From: an uncultured Acetobacteraceae bacterium
GTDB taxonomy: Bacteria > Pseudomonadota > Alphaproteobacteria > Acetobacterales > Acetobacteraceae
Reading direction: 5' to 3'
Assembly: GCA_943912335.1 (NCBI GenBank)
Contig: CALTUD010000016.1
Coordinates: forward strand, 1 to 64,000
DNA length: 64,000 bases
Position numbers and translations under genes: made by a program. The notes beneath the pieces are model-generated. The model was not told the origin of the DNA, did no database searches, and saw nothing but the letters and a program-made list of their open reading frames with translations. This document shows positions 25,133 to 34,600 of the stretch, piece after piece. The stretch's first letter is position 1. Every line of letters begins with the position of its first letter.

Positions 25133-26557
25133 ATGTTTCGACGCTCGACCCCGGACCCGGCCGCCTTGTCGCGGGAGCACCGGCGCATCGCCCTTCTGGT
25201 GGCCGGCGGCCTGCTGATGGAGCAGTTCGACAGCACGGTGCTGTCCACCGCCCTGCCCGCCATGGCGCACTCCTTCGGCACCAGCCCGGTGCATCTGAGC
25301 GGGGCCCTGACCGCCTATCTGCTGGGTCTCGTGCTGCTGCTGCCCTCCAGCGGGCGCATCGCCGACCGGTTCGGCAGCCGCACCATCTTCCGCGCCGCCA
25401 TCGCCTTGTTCACGGCGGGATCGGTCCTGTGCGCCGTGTCGCAATCCCTGCCGTTCCTGGTCGGGGCGCGCTTCGTCCAGGGCTGCGGCGGGGCGCTGAT
25501 GGTGCCGGTGGGACGGCTGGTGCTGATGCGCAGCGTGCGCAAGGACCAGCTCATCAATGCGGTGTTCTGGACGCTGATGCCGGCGACGGTGGGGCCGATG
25601 CTCGGGCCGCCGATCGGCGGGTTTCTCACCACCGCCCTGTCCTGGCGCTGGATCTTCATCATCAACGTGCCGATCGGTCTGGCCGGCCTGGTGGCGGCGG
25701 GGCTGATCCCACAGATGCGCGAAAGGGCGGCGACGCGGTTCGACGGGCTGGGCGTGGTTCTGAGTGCGATCGCCCTGGTGGGGCTCGTGTTCGGGCTGGA
25801 GCAGGTGCGCGGCGGGCCGTCCGGATTCCTCCTTGCGGTGCCGACCCTGCTGACGGGCGCGGTCGCGGCCGGGCTCTATATCCGCCATGCGCGTCGGATC
25901 GCGTCGCCCGTGCTCGATCTGTCGCTTCTGGGGGTGGAAACGTTCCGGCTTTCCGTGCTGAGCGGCACGGCGTCCCGGATCGCCATCGGCGGGATGCCGT
26001 TTCTGCTGCCGTCGATGTTGCAGATCGGGTTCGGCCTGTCCGCGGCGCAGAGCGGGGCGATCACGTTCAGCACCACACTGGGTTCGATCGTGGTGCGCTT
26101 CCTGTCGGCCTCCATTCTGCGGCGGCTCGGTTATCGCAGCACCCTGCTCCTGAACGGCGCCAGCGCCTGCGTCCTGACGGTGTGCTGCGCCGGGTTCCGG
26201 CCGGGCTGGCCGCTGGCGCTGTTGTTTCCGGTGCTGTTCGTGACCGGATTCACCCAGTCGCTCCAGTTCACCGCGTTGAACACCATCGCCTATGCCGATG
26301 TGCCGTCGGAACGGATGGGAGCTGCGACCGGGCTGTATTCCACCGTGCAGCAGCTCGGGCTGACGCTGGGGATCTCGATCGCCGCCGTCGTGGCGTCGTT
26401 GTCGGCGTCTCTGTCGGGACATCCGAGCGCGGGTCTGGCGGATTTCGCGATCGGGCTCGTTGCGATCGGGCTGTGTTCGTTGTTCGCGATCCCGGCCTGC
26501 TGGCGGTTGCCGCGTTCGGCGGGGGCGGAGCTGAGTGGGCATCGGTCGAACGGCTAA
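25133..26557 (+). CDS. DHA2-type MFS transporter
   Basis: Transporter of 474 residues with about 14 helices. It resembles EmrB/QacA proteins, with the motif LMEQFDSTVLSTALPAMA in helix 1, GRIADRFGSRTIFRAAI as motif A, and GPMLGPPIGGFL as motif C. It has no adaptor gene beside it, so it may work alone in the inner membrane. The ATG at 25133 was chosen because upstream in-frame sequence belongs to the divergent CsbD-like gene. A hairpin begins at its stop codon. Confidence 0.88.
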   Translation: MFRRSTPDPAALSREHRRIALLVAGGLLMEQFDSTVLSTALPAMAHSFGTSPVHLSGALTAYLLGLVLLLPSSGRIADRFGSRTIFRAAIALFTAGSVLCAVSQSLPFLVGARFVQGCGGALMVPVGRLVLMRSVRKDQLINAVFWTLMPATVGPMLGPPIGGFLTTALSWRWIFIINVPIGLAGLVAAGLIPQMRERAATRFDGLGVVLSAIALVGLVFGLEQVRGGPSGFLLAVPTLLTGAVAAGLYIRHARRIASPVLDLSLLGVETFRLSVLSGTASRIAIGGMPFLLPSMLQIGFGLSAAQSGAITFSTTLGSIVVRFLSASILRRLGYRSTLLLNGASACVLTVCCAGFRPGWPLALLFPVLFVTGFTQSLQFTALNTIAYADVPSERMGAATGLYSTVQQLGLTLGISIAAVVASLSASLSGHPSAGLADFAIGLVAIGLCSLFAIPACWRLPRSAGAELSGHRSNG

Positions 26558-26591
26558 CGGGAACGGATCAGCTGGTTATGCCCGTTCCCGT
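26557..26591 (+). terminator. Hairpin at the end of the DHA2 transporter gene
   Basis: Perfect 10-bp stem ACGGGAACGG / CCGTTCCCGT with a 15-nt loop, starting in the TAA stop codon. No T-run follows, so termination is likely but not certain. Confidence 0.5.
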
Positions 26592-26611
26592 GATGACGAA
26601 GTCCGCAGCGT

Positions 26612-26785
26612 TCAGCGGTCGAAGCGGGACGAGCAGACGGCGAAGCGGAGCGGCAGAACCGGCCGGAAGGCGGCGAGGATGCTGGGCAGGAAGGCGCTGG
26701 GTTCGGCCCCATCCTGTTCATGGTCCTCTTCGCTGGCGAGCCGCCTGAGCGCTTCGGTTTCCATCTCCATCAGCTTGCGAAACAT
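26612..26785 (-). CDS. Possible small protein (57 residues)
   Basis: Open frame starting at an ATG with a strong GGGAGG five bases upstream. The first half is a charged amphipathic helix (MFRKLMEMETEALRRLASEE). The second half is more hydrophobic and proline-rich (SAFLPSILAAFRPVLPL). A GC-rich hairpin sits 14 bp upstream of the ATG. I recognise no family. The SD and helix make it credible, but conservation would be needed to call it a gene. Confidence 0.4.
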   Translation of the reverse strand: MFRKLMEMETEALRRLASEEDHEQDGAEPSAFLPSILAAFRPVLPLRFAVCSSRFDR

Positions 26786-26799
26786 GCCGACCTCCCAAC

Positions 26800-26817
26800 G
26801 CGCCCTTGTTCGGGCGC
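26800..26817 (-). promoter_or_regulatory. Hairpin just upstream of the 57-residue frame
   Basis: Stem GCGCCC / GGGCGC with a 6-nt loop, placed directly before the GGGAGG of the small frame. It may affect its translation. The rest of 26818-27044 shows no gene or clear signal. Confidence 0.35.
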
Positions 26818-27044
26818 TTTCGGCCGCCTCCTTGCGGCACAAGCGGGACTGCGCTCCCGCGGCGTTTGCCGTGCCGGATCGCCGACGAGCGTGGCGGAGC
26901 GGCGCGGGCAGCACGGAGACGAGAGAAGGAAAGCGCTTCCGGCGCCGTCGTCCTGCACGCGACACCGTAGACCCATCGGGGGCATCGCCACAATCTTGCC
27001 GTGTTCGTCCTCTCGCCTCCGTGATAGCGAGGAACGCCGGAACA

Positions 27045-27057
27045 GTTTGAATCAAAC
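27045..27057. promoter_or_regulatory. Palindrome containing a CcrM site upstream of mdtA
   Basis: GTTTGA-A-TCAAAC, a perfect 13-bp palindrome about 90 bp before the mdtA start. Its centre is GAATC, a GANTC site that the CcrM encoded 3 kb away should methylate. It could be a repressor site for the RND pump. Confidence 0.45.
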
Positions 27058-27071
27058 CGTGCGGCGTGCGG

Positions 27072-27089
27072 CCCCTCCGAGCGGAGGGG
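27072..27089 (+). promoter_or_regulatory. Hairpin in the mdtA leader
   Basis: Perfect 7-bp stem CCCCTCC-GAGC-GGAGGGG, 60-77 bp before the mdtA ATG. It has no T-run, so a leader structure is more likely than a terminator. Confidence 0.35.
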
Positions 27090-27148
27090 AAAGCTGATAG
27101 GATGGACAAGGGGCGCTCCGGCGAAGAGCCGGCGGCCGGTTGGGGAAG

Positions 27149-28474
27149 ATGATGGACGAGCCGACGAACCGCCAGCCGCAGCCCCGTTCCAACGCCAACC
27201 CGCCCCCGTTCGATTCCGCCGTTCAGCCGACCGCCCGCAAGCGACGCTGGGTGCGTCTGGTGGTGTGGCTGCTGATCCTGCTGCTGGTGGCCTGGGTGGC
27301 GATCCGGCTTCTGCACAAGCCGGCCGCGCAGCATGAGGCGGGTGCCGGCGGCCGCCATCATCGCGGTGCTGCTGCGATGGGCGACGGCGGGCCGCAGCCG
27401 GTGGCCGTGGCCAGCGCGCGGACCGGCGACATGCCCGTGGTGCTGACCGAACTCGGCACCGTGACCTCGCTCGCCAACATCACGGTGCAGTCGCAGATTT
27501 CCGGCTATCTGCTGAAAGTGCTGTTCACCGAAGGCCAGGAGGTGAGGAAGGGCGATCTGCTGGCGCAGGTGGACCCGCGTCTCTACCAGGCGACGCTGAC
27601 CCAGTACGAAGGCAATCTGGTCCGCGATCAGGCGCTGTTAAAGCAGGCTCTGGCGGACAATGCCCGCTACACGCTGCTTCTCGGCCAGCACTCGATCGCC
27701 GCGCAGACCGCGCAGAACCAGCAATACGTGGTCGGTCAGTATCAGGGCGCGGTTAAGACAGACGAGGGCGAGATCGCCAGCGCCAAGCAGAATCTGGCCT
27801 ACTGCAACATCATCTCGCCGATCGACGGCCGTGTCGGCCTGCGCCAGGTCGACCAGGGCAACTACATCACCTCGGGCGAGACCAACGGCCTCGTCGTGGT
27901 GACGCAGTTGAAGCCGATCTCGGTGATCTTCGCGCTGCCGGAGGCGCAGATCGCGGATGTCGTGGCGCAGATGCGGGACGGCAAGTCGCTGGTGGTGGAT
28001 GCGTACGACCGCACCAACACGGTGAAGCTGTCCACCGGCACGGTGCTGACGCTGGACAACACCATCGACACCTCCACCGGCACGGTGCGCGTGCGCGCGA
28101 CCTTCCCGAACGTGGACGAACAGTTGTTTCCGAACCAGTTTGTGAACGCGCGGCTCAACCTGCAAACGCTGCACGACGTGGTTCTGGTGCCGAACGCGTC
28201 GCTGCAGACCGGGCCGGACGGCACTTTCGTGTATGTGGTGCAGCCGGACCACACGGTGAAGACGGTTCCGGTGAAGACCGGCACGGTGGGCGGCGCCGAC
28301 GTGGTGATCGAGAGCGGGCTGAAGGCCGGCGACGTGGTGGTGACGGATGGTACCGACCGCCTGAAGTCGGGCAGCAAGGTGATGATCCCGGCGGAAACGC
28401 CGGCTCCGGCCGGCAACGATGCGGCGCCGGGTGCGGTCCAGCATCACCGGCGCCAGGGCGGCGGCAACGGATGA
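27149..28474 (+). CDS. mdtA: RND efflux periplasmic adaptor (MdtA-like)
   Basis: Adaptor of about 441 residues. A cytoplasmic Pro/Asn-rich tail leads to one anchor (about 36-53), a His/Gly-rich linker, then the lipoyl halves (GYLLKVLFTEGQEVRKGDLLAQVDP and YCNIISPIDGRVGLRQV, quoted in parts), a coiled-coil hairpin and beta-barrel (LTLDNTIDTSTGTVRVRATF), as in MdtA/AcrA. It bridges the MdtB/MdtC permeases and the outer membrane factor encoded next. The ATG at 27149 or the adjacent 27152 is used. A TTG at 27140 is less likely. Confidence 0.92.
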   Translation: MMDEPTNRQPQPRSNANPPPFDSAVQPTARKRRWVRLVVWLLILLLVAWVAIRLLHKPAAQHEAGAGGRHHRGAAAMGDGGPQPVAVASARTGDMPVVLTELGTVTSLANITVQSQISGYLLKVLFTEGQEVRKGDLLAQVDPRLYQATLTQYEGNLVRDQALLKQALADNARYTLLLGQHSIAAQTAQNQQYVVGQYQGAVKTDEGEIASAKQNLAYCNIISPIDGRVGLRQVDQGNYITSGETNGLVVVTQLKPISVIFALPEAQIADVVAQMRDGKSLVVDAYDRTNTVKLSTGTVLTLDNTIDTSTGTVRVRATFPNVDEQLFPNQFVNARLNLQTLHDVVLVPNASLQTGPDGTFVYVVQPDHTVKTVPVKTGTVGGADVVIESGLKAGDVVVTDGTDRLKSGSKVMIPAETPAPAGNDAAPGAVQHHRRQGGGNG

Positions 28475-28502
28475 ACCGCCTGCTGCCGGGGCGGATCGCA
28501 TC

Positions 28503-31500
28503 GTGAACCCGTCGCGCATCTTCATCGAGCGGCCGGTCGCGACGACGCTGCTGATGCTGGCCATCCTGATGGTGGGCCTGCTCGGCTTCCGGTTCCTGCC
28601 GATCGCCGCCCTGCCCCAGGTCGAATATCCGACCATCCAGGTGCAGACCTTCTATCCCGGCGCCGGGCCGCAGGTGATGACGACCTACGTCACCGCGCCC
28701 CTGGAATATCAGCTCGGGCAGATGCCGGGGCTGGACCAGATGGAGAGCCAGTCCTCCGCCGGCGCGTCGGTGATCACGCTGCGTTTCGGCCTGTCGATGA
28801 ACATCAACGTGGCGCAGCAGGAGGTGCAGGCCGCGATCAACGCCGCGAACTCGCTGCTGCCGAGCGATCTGCCGGCGCCGCCGATCTACGCCAAGGTGAA
28901 TCCGGCCGACACGCCGATCCTGACCTTGGGCATCACGTCGAAGACGATGAAGCTCACGGATGTGGAGGACTATGTCGACACGCGTCTGGCGCAGAAGATC
29001 AGCCAGATCAGCGGCGTCGGTCTGGTGACGTTGACGGGCGGCAACCGCAAGGCGATCCGGGTCAACGTGAACACGCGCGCGCTGTCGTCCTACGGCATCG
29101 CGCTGGACGATCTGCGCACCATCATCGGCACTGTGAACGTGAATGCGCCGACCGGCACGTTCGACGGCCCCCTGCATGCGACGACCTTGCAGATCGACGG
29201 GCAGATCACCGCGCCGGAGGTGCTGGCCAATCAGGTGATCGCCTACAACAACGGCGCGCCGATCCGTGTGCGCGACGTCGCCGCCGTGACCAGCGGGCCG
29301 GAGAACACGCAACTCGCGGCCTGGGCCAACAAGACTCCCGCGATCGTTCTCAACGTGCAGCGCCAGCCGGGCGCCAACGTGATCGCGGTGGTGGACAGCA
29401 TCAAGCGCATCCTGCCGCGTCTGCGCCAGGACATTCCGGCCGGCATCGAGATCACGCCGTTGACGGATCGGACCACCACCATCCGCGCCTCCGTTGCGGA
29501 TGTGGAGTTCGAGCTGCTGCTGGCGATCGCGCTGGTGGTGTTGGTGATCTTCGTGTTTCTGCGGAACATCCCGGCGACGATCATCCCAAGCCTGAGCGTG
29601 CCTCTGTCTTTGATCGGCACCATGGCGGTGATGGATCTGCTGGGGTTCTCGCTGGACAACCTGTCGCTGATGTCGCTGACCATCGCCACCGGCTTCGTGG
29701 TGGACGATGCGATCGTGATGATCGAGAACATCGCCCGCTTCATCGAGATGGGCGAGACGCGGATGCAGGCGGCGCTGAAGGGCGCCGGCCAGATCGGTTT
29801 CACCATCGTGTCGCTGACCGTCTCGCTGATCGCGGTGCTGATCCCGCTTCTGTTCATGGGCGACGTGGTCGGGCGCTTGTTCCATGAATTCGCTATCACG
29901 CTGTCGGTGACGATCGTGATCTCGGCGGTCGTGTCGCTGACTTTGGTGCCGATGATGTGCGCGCGCATGCTGCGCGAGGAGCCGCATCATGCCGATGGCA
30001 CGGCGGCGCATCGCAGCAGCCGCTTCGCGCGCTGGTCGGAAGCGGCGATCGACCGGACCATCGCCGCCTATGGGCGGGGTCTGGATCGGGTTCTGCGTCA
30101 CCAGACCCTGATGCTGATCCTGTTCGTGGCCACCGTGGCGCTGACGGTGTTCCTGGTGATGGTGATCCCGAAAGGCTTCTTCCCGGTGCAGGATACCGGC
30201 GTGGTGCAGGGCATCTCGGTAGCGGCGCAGGACACGTCGCTCGACGCGATGAGCAAGCACCAGCAGGCGCTGGGCGATGCGATCCTGGCCGATCCGGACG
30301 TGGAAAGCCTGAGCTCGTTCATCGGCGTCGACGGCACCAACATGACGCTCAACCAGGGGCGGTTCCTGATCAATCTGAAGCCGCGCGACGACCGGTCGCT
30401 GTCGGCGTCCGCGGTGATCCGCAGGATCGAGAGCGAGGTGTCGGATGTGCCCGGCATTTCGCTGTTCATGCAGCCGGTGCAGGATCTTTCGCTCGATACC
30501 GCCGTGTCGGCCACGCAGTACCAGTTCGTGCTGGAGACGCCGAACTACGACGATTTCGCCGTCTGGGTGCCGAAGGTTCTGGACAGCCTGCGCGCCCTGC
30601 CGCAGCTGGCGGATGTGACGTCGGATCTGCAGGCCACCGGCAAGGTCGCCGACGTGATCCTGGACCGTGCCAACGGGGCGCGCTTCTCGATCACGCCGCA
30701 GACGGTGGACAACGCGCTCTATGACAGCTTCGGCCAGCGCCAGATCAGCACGATCTACACCCAGACCAACCAGTACCGGGTGATCCTGGGCGTGCAGCCT
30801 TCCCTGGCGAAGGATCTGACCAGCTTGAATCAGGTCTATCTGCCGGGCACGTCGTCTTCGTCCTCGACCTCCAACACGGGCGCGCGACGCCAGGCGACCG
30901 GCGGTCTGGTGCCGTTGTCGCAGGTGGCGCAGGTACGGCTCGGCACCGGGCCGTTGCTGATCTCGCATCTGGGCCAGTTCCCGGCGACGACCATCTCGTT
31001 CAACCTGAAGCCGGGTGCGTCGCTGGGGCCGGCGGTGACGGCGATCGAGAACGCGGAAAAACGGATCGGTCTGCCGAAGACCTTCTCCACCGCCTTCCAG
31101 GGCACGGCGGCGGCGTTCCAGGACAGTCTGGGCAACGAGCTGTTCCTGGTGATCGCGGCGCTGGCGGCGGTCTATATCGTGCTGGGCGTGCTCTACGAGA
31201 GCTTCATCCACCCGGTCACGATCCTGTCCACCCTGCCCTCCGCCGGCATCGGCGCGATCCTGGCGCTGATGATCGCCGGCGCCGATCTGGACGTGATGGG
31301 CATCATCGGCATCGTGCTGCTGATCGGCATCGTGAAGAAGAACGCGATCATGATGATCGACTTCGCGCTGGTGGCGGAACGCGAGGAAGGGCTGGCGCCC
31401 CAGGCGGCGATCCGTCAGGCGGCGCTGCTGCGGTTCCGGCCGATCCTGATGACCACGCTGGCCGCGGCGTTCGGCGCGCTGCCGCTGATGCTGGGCACCG

Positions 31501-31685
31501 GCACCGGCTCGGAGCTGCGCCGTCCGCTGGGTATCGCCATCGTCGGCGGTTTGGCGGTGAGTCAGTTGCTGACCTTGTTCACCACGCCGGTGATCTATCT
31601 GTTCATGGACGGGCTGTCGCGTCGCACGCGGCGCTGGATCAACCGTCATGACGCGCCCGACGCGCCGGCGCCCGGCACGCCGTGA
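28503..31685 (+). CDS. mdtB: RND multidrug efflux permease (MdtB-like)
   Basis: Proton-driven inner-membrane permease of 1060 residues with twelve helices and two large periplasmic loops. The N-terminus NPSRIFIERPVATTLLM and the proton-relay helix with GFVVDDAIVMIENI are typical, with a second repeat around LLIGIVKKNAIMMIDFAL. A short Ser-rich stretch (about 781-801) lies in the second periplasmic loop. The GTG at 28503 gives the canonical start and is 28 bp after mdtA. With the MdtC-like protein next to it, it probably forms a mixed trimer as in E. coli MdtBC. Confidence 0.95.
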   Translation: MNPSRIFIERPVATTLLMLAILMVGLLGFRFLPIAALPQVEYPTIQVQTFYPGAGPQVMTTYVTAPLEYQLGQMPGLDQMESQSSAGASVITLRFGLSMNINVAQQEVQAAINAANSLLPSDLPAPPIYAKVNPADTPILTLGITSKTMKLTDVEDYVDTRLAQKISQISGVGLVTLTGGNRKAIRVNVNTRALSSYGIALDDLRTIIGTVNVNAPTGTFDGPLHATTLQIDGQITAPEVLANQVIAYNNGAPIRVRDVAAVTSGPENTQLAAWANKTPAIVLNVQRQPGANVIAVVDSIKRILPRLRQDIPAGIEITPLTDRTTTIRASVADVEFELLLAIALVVLVIFVFLRNIPATIIPSLSVPLSLIGTMAVMDLLGFSLDNLSLMSLTIATGFVVDDAIVMIENIARFIEMGETRMQAALKGAGQIGFTIVSLTVSLIAVLIPLLFMGDVVGRLFHEFAITLSVTIVISAVVSLTLVPMMCARMLREEPHHADGTAAHRSSRFARWSEAAIDRTIAAYGRGLDRVLRHQTLMLILFVATVALTVFLVMVIPKGFFPVQDTGVVQGISVAAQDTSLDAMSKHQQALGDAILADPDVESLSSFIGVDGTNMTLNQGRFLINLKPRDDRSLSASAVIRRIESEVSDVPGISLFMQPVQDLSLDTAVSATQYQFVLETPNYDDFAVWVPKVLDSLRALPQLADVTSDLQATGKVADVILDRANGARFSITPQTVDNALYDSFGQRQISTIYTQTNQYRVILGVQPSLAKDLTSLNQVYLPGTSSSSSTSNTGARRQATGGLVPLSQVAQVRLGTGPLLISHLGQFPATTISFNLKPGASLGPAVTAIENAEKRIGLPKTFSTAFQGTAAAFQDSLGNELFLVIAALAAVYIVLGVLYESFIHPVTILSTLPSAGIGAILALMIAGADLDVMGIIGIVLLIGIVKKNAIMMIDFALVAEREEGLAPQAAIRQAALLRFRPILMTTLAAAFGALPLMLGTGTGSELRRPLGIAIVGGLAVSQLLTLFTTPVIYLFMDGLSRRTRRWINRHDAPDAPAPGTP

Positions 31686-34600
31686 ACGTTTCGCGTCCCT
31701 TCATTCTGCGGCCGGTGGCGACCACGCTGCTGGCGGTGGCGCTCGCCCTGTCCGGGGCGTTCGCCTACACCAAGCTGCCGGTGGCGCCGCTGCCGAACGT
31801 GGCGTTTCCGGTGATCCAGGTGCAGGCGACGCAGCCGGGCGGGTCGCCGGACGAAGTGGCCGCCACCGTGGCGACGCCGCTGGAGCGGCATCTGGGCACG
31901 ATTGCCGGCGTCACCGAGATGACGTCGGAAAGCAACCAGAACACGACGCGCATCACCATCCAGTTCTCGTTGAGCACCAACGTGGACGATGCGGCGCAGG
32001 AGGTGGAGGCGGCGATCCAGGCGGCGCGTGCCGATCTGCCGACATCGCTGCGCTCGAACCCGACCTTCCGGAAATTCAATCCGGCCGGCCAGCCCATCAT
32101 GATCCTGGCGTTGACGTCGAAGACCAAGACGGCACCGCAACTTTACGACATCGCCACCAACGATCTCCAGCAGCAATTGTCCAAGATCAAGGGCGTCGGC
32201 AACTTCCAGCTCGGCGGCTCGGCCTTGCCGGCGGTGCGCGTCGAGCTCGATCCCTTGCCGATGTTCCAGCAGGGTCTGGGCTTCGAGGACGTGCGTGCAG
32301 CGCTGGCTTCGGCCAATGCCAACACGCCCAAGGGTTTCATCGATATCGGCCCGACGCGCTACCAGCTCGACACCAACGACCAGGCGCGCAAGGCGGACGA
32401 TTATCGCGATCTGGTGGTGGGCTACCGCAACGGCGCGCCGATCCGTCTGGCGCAGGTCGCGTCCGTGACCGACGGCGTCGAGGACATTCGCAACGCGGGC
32501 TACTTCAACGGCGAAGCCTCTGTCGTCAGCATCGTGTTTCCGCAGGCCGATGCGAACATCATCAAGACCATTGACGCGATCAAGCAGCAACTGCCGATCC
32601 TGGAAGCCGCCCTGCCGGCCGATGTGAAGCTGCATGTCGGGCTCGATCGCTCCACCACCATTCGCGCGGCGGTGAAGGACACGCAGTTCACGCTGATCAT
32701 CGCCATCGTTCTGGTGGTGCTGGTGGTGCTGGTGTTCCTGCGGACGCTGCGCTCGACATTGATTCCGGCCGTCGCCGTGCCGGTCTCGATCATTTCCACC
32801 TTCGGCGCGATGTATCTGCTGGGGTTCGCGCTCGACAATCTGTCGCTGATGGCGCTGACCATCGCCACCGGTTTCGTGGTGGACGATGCGATCGTGGTGC
32901 TAGAGAACATCGCCCGCCACATGGAAGACGGCATGGGGCGCCTGGAAGCGTCGCTTCTGGGCGCGTCGGAGGTCGGCTTCACCGTGATGTCGATCACCGT
33001 GTCGCTGATCGCGGTGTTTCTGCCGATCCTTCTTCTGCCCGGCATCGCGGGCAAGTTCTTCTTCGAATTCGCGATGACGCTGATCGTGACCATCAGCGTG
33101 TCGTTGCTGCTGGCATTGACGGTCACGCCGATGATGTGCGCGCTGATCCTGCGCGTGCAGCCGCGCGTGAATGCCGAACAGACGGAGCGGGATGCAGCCG
33201 CCGCGCGCGCGAAGAGCGGCGCCTGGACACGCGGGCTCGCCTTCGCCGGGGCGGCGATCGAGCGCGGTCTGGACGGGATGCAGAACAGCTACGAGCGTTC
33301 GCTCGGCTGGGCGATGCGGCACCGGCGGATCATGCTGCTCACCCTGCCGCTGACCATCGTGCTGACGGGGGTGTTGTTCGCCAAGATCCCGAAAGGGTTC
33401 TTTCCCACCGAGGATAACGGCCTGCTGATCGCGCACATCGAAGGCGAGCAGACCATCTCGTTCCAGAACATGCGCGACAAGCTCATCCATGTTCAGAAGG
33501 AGATCACCGCGGACCCGGACGTTCTGTCCGTGGTGGGGTTCACCGGAGGACGGTCGTCCAACCAGGCGCAGATCTTCATCCAGCTCAAGGACAAGAGCGT
33601 CCGCCACGACAGCAACGACCAGACCATCGCCCGTCTGCGCAAGCGGATGCAGGACATGGTGGGCGCGCGCTTCTTCGCCTTCTCGGCCGGAGACGTGCGG
33701 GCCGGAGCGCGGGAAAGCAACGCAGCCTATCAGTTCTCGCTGCAATCGGACGACGCGCCGCTGCTCTACAAATGGACGCCCTTGATCGAGGCGGCGCTGA
33801 AGAAGCGGTCCGAGCTGGTGGACGTGGATTCCGACGTGTCGCAGGGCGGCTCGGCGATCACCGTCGACATCGATCGCGACACCGCCGCGCGCTATCGCAT
33901 CACGCCTCAGCTGATCTCCAACACGCTCTACGATGCGTTCGGCCAGCGCAGCGCGTCGGTGATCATGAACACGCTGAACCAGTACCACGTCGTGATGGAG
34001 GTGGCGCAGCGCTACCAGCAGACGCCCGACATCATGCAGCAGATGTATGTGAGTGCGTCGGCGGGAACGGCGACGGGCAGCGCGTCCTCCAACCTGATCC
34101 GCGTGAACAGCGCCAGCTCCAACAGCGCAGCCGGTTCCAACGGCGGATCGAGCGGTGCTGGCGCGGTCGGCAACGGCGTCACCAGCGTCTCGACCAGCGG
34201 CACCGGCGGCGTGAGCGCCAGCGGGGCTTCGGGCGGCACCGACACGCAGTCGGCGGCGAAGCAGTCGCAGCAGAATGCGGCCAGCAACAGCCTGGCCGGC
34301 GGCAAGGGCGCATCGAGCGGGTCCGCCGTCTCGTCGTCCCGGGAAACCATGGTGCCGTTGATCAACCTGTCCAAGCTGACGCCGGACACGACGCCGTTGC
34401 AGGTGAGCCACGATGGCGGCTTCGTCGCGGCCACGCTGTCGTTCAACACCCCGCCCGGCGGTTCGCTGAGCGCGGCGGAAACCGCGATCCAGGACACCAT
34501 GCTGCGTTTGCACGTGCCGTCGAACATCCACGGATCGTTCGCCGGGAACGCCAAGGAACTGGACGAGGCCAACAACAGCTATCCGCTGGTGCTGCTGGGC

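Noticed and set aside
28155..31649. Open frame of 1164 codons on the minus strand
   Set aside because: Antisense to mdtB. Composition (His/Arg/Gln) is typical of a shadow.
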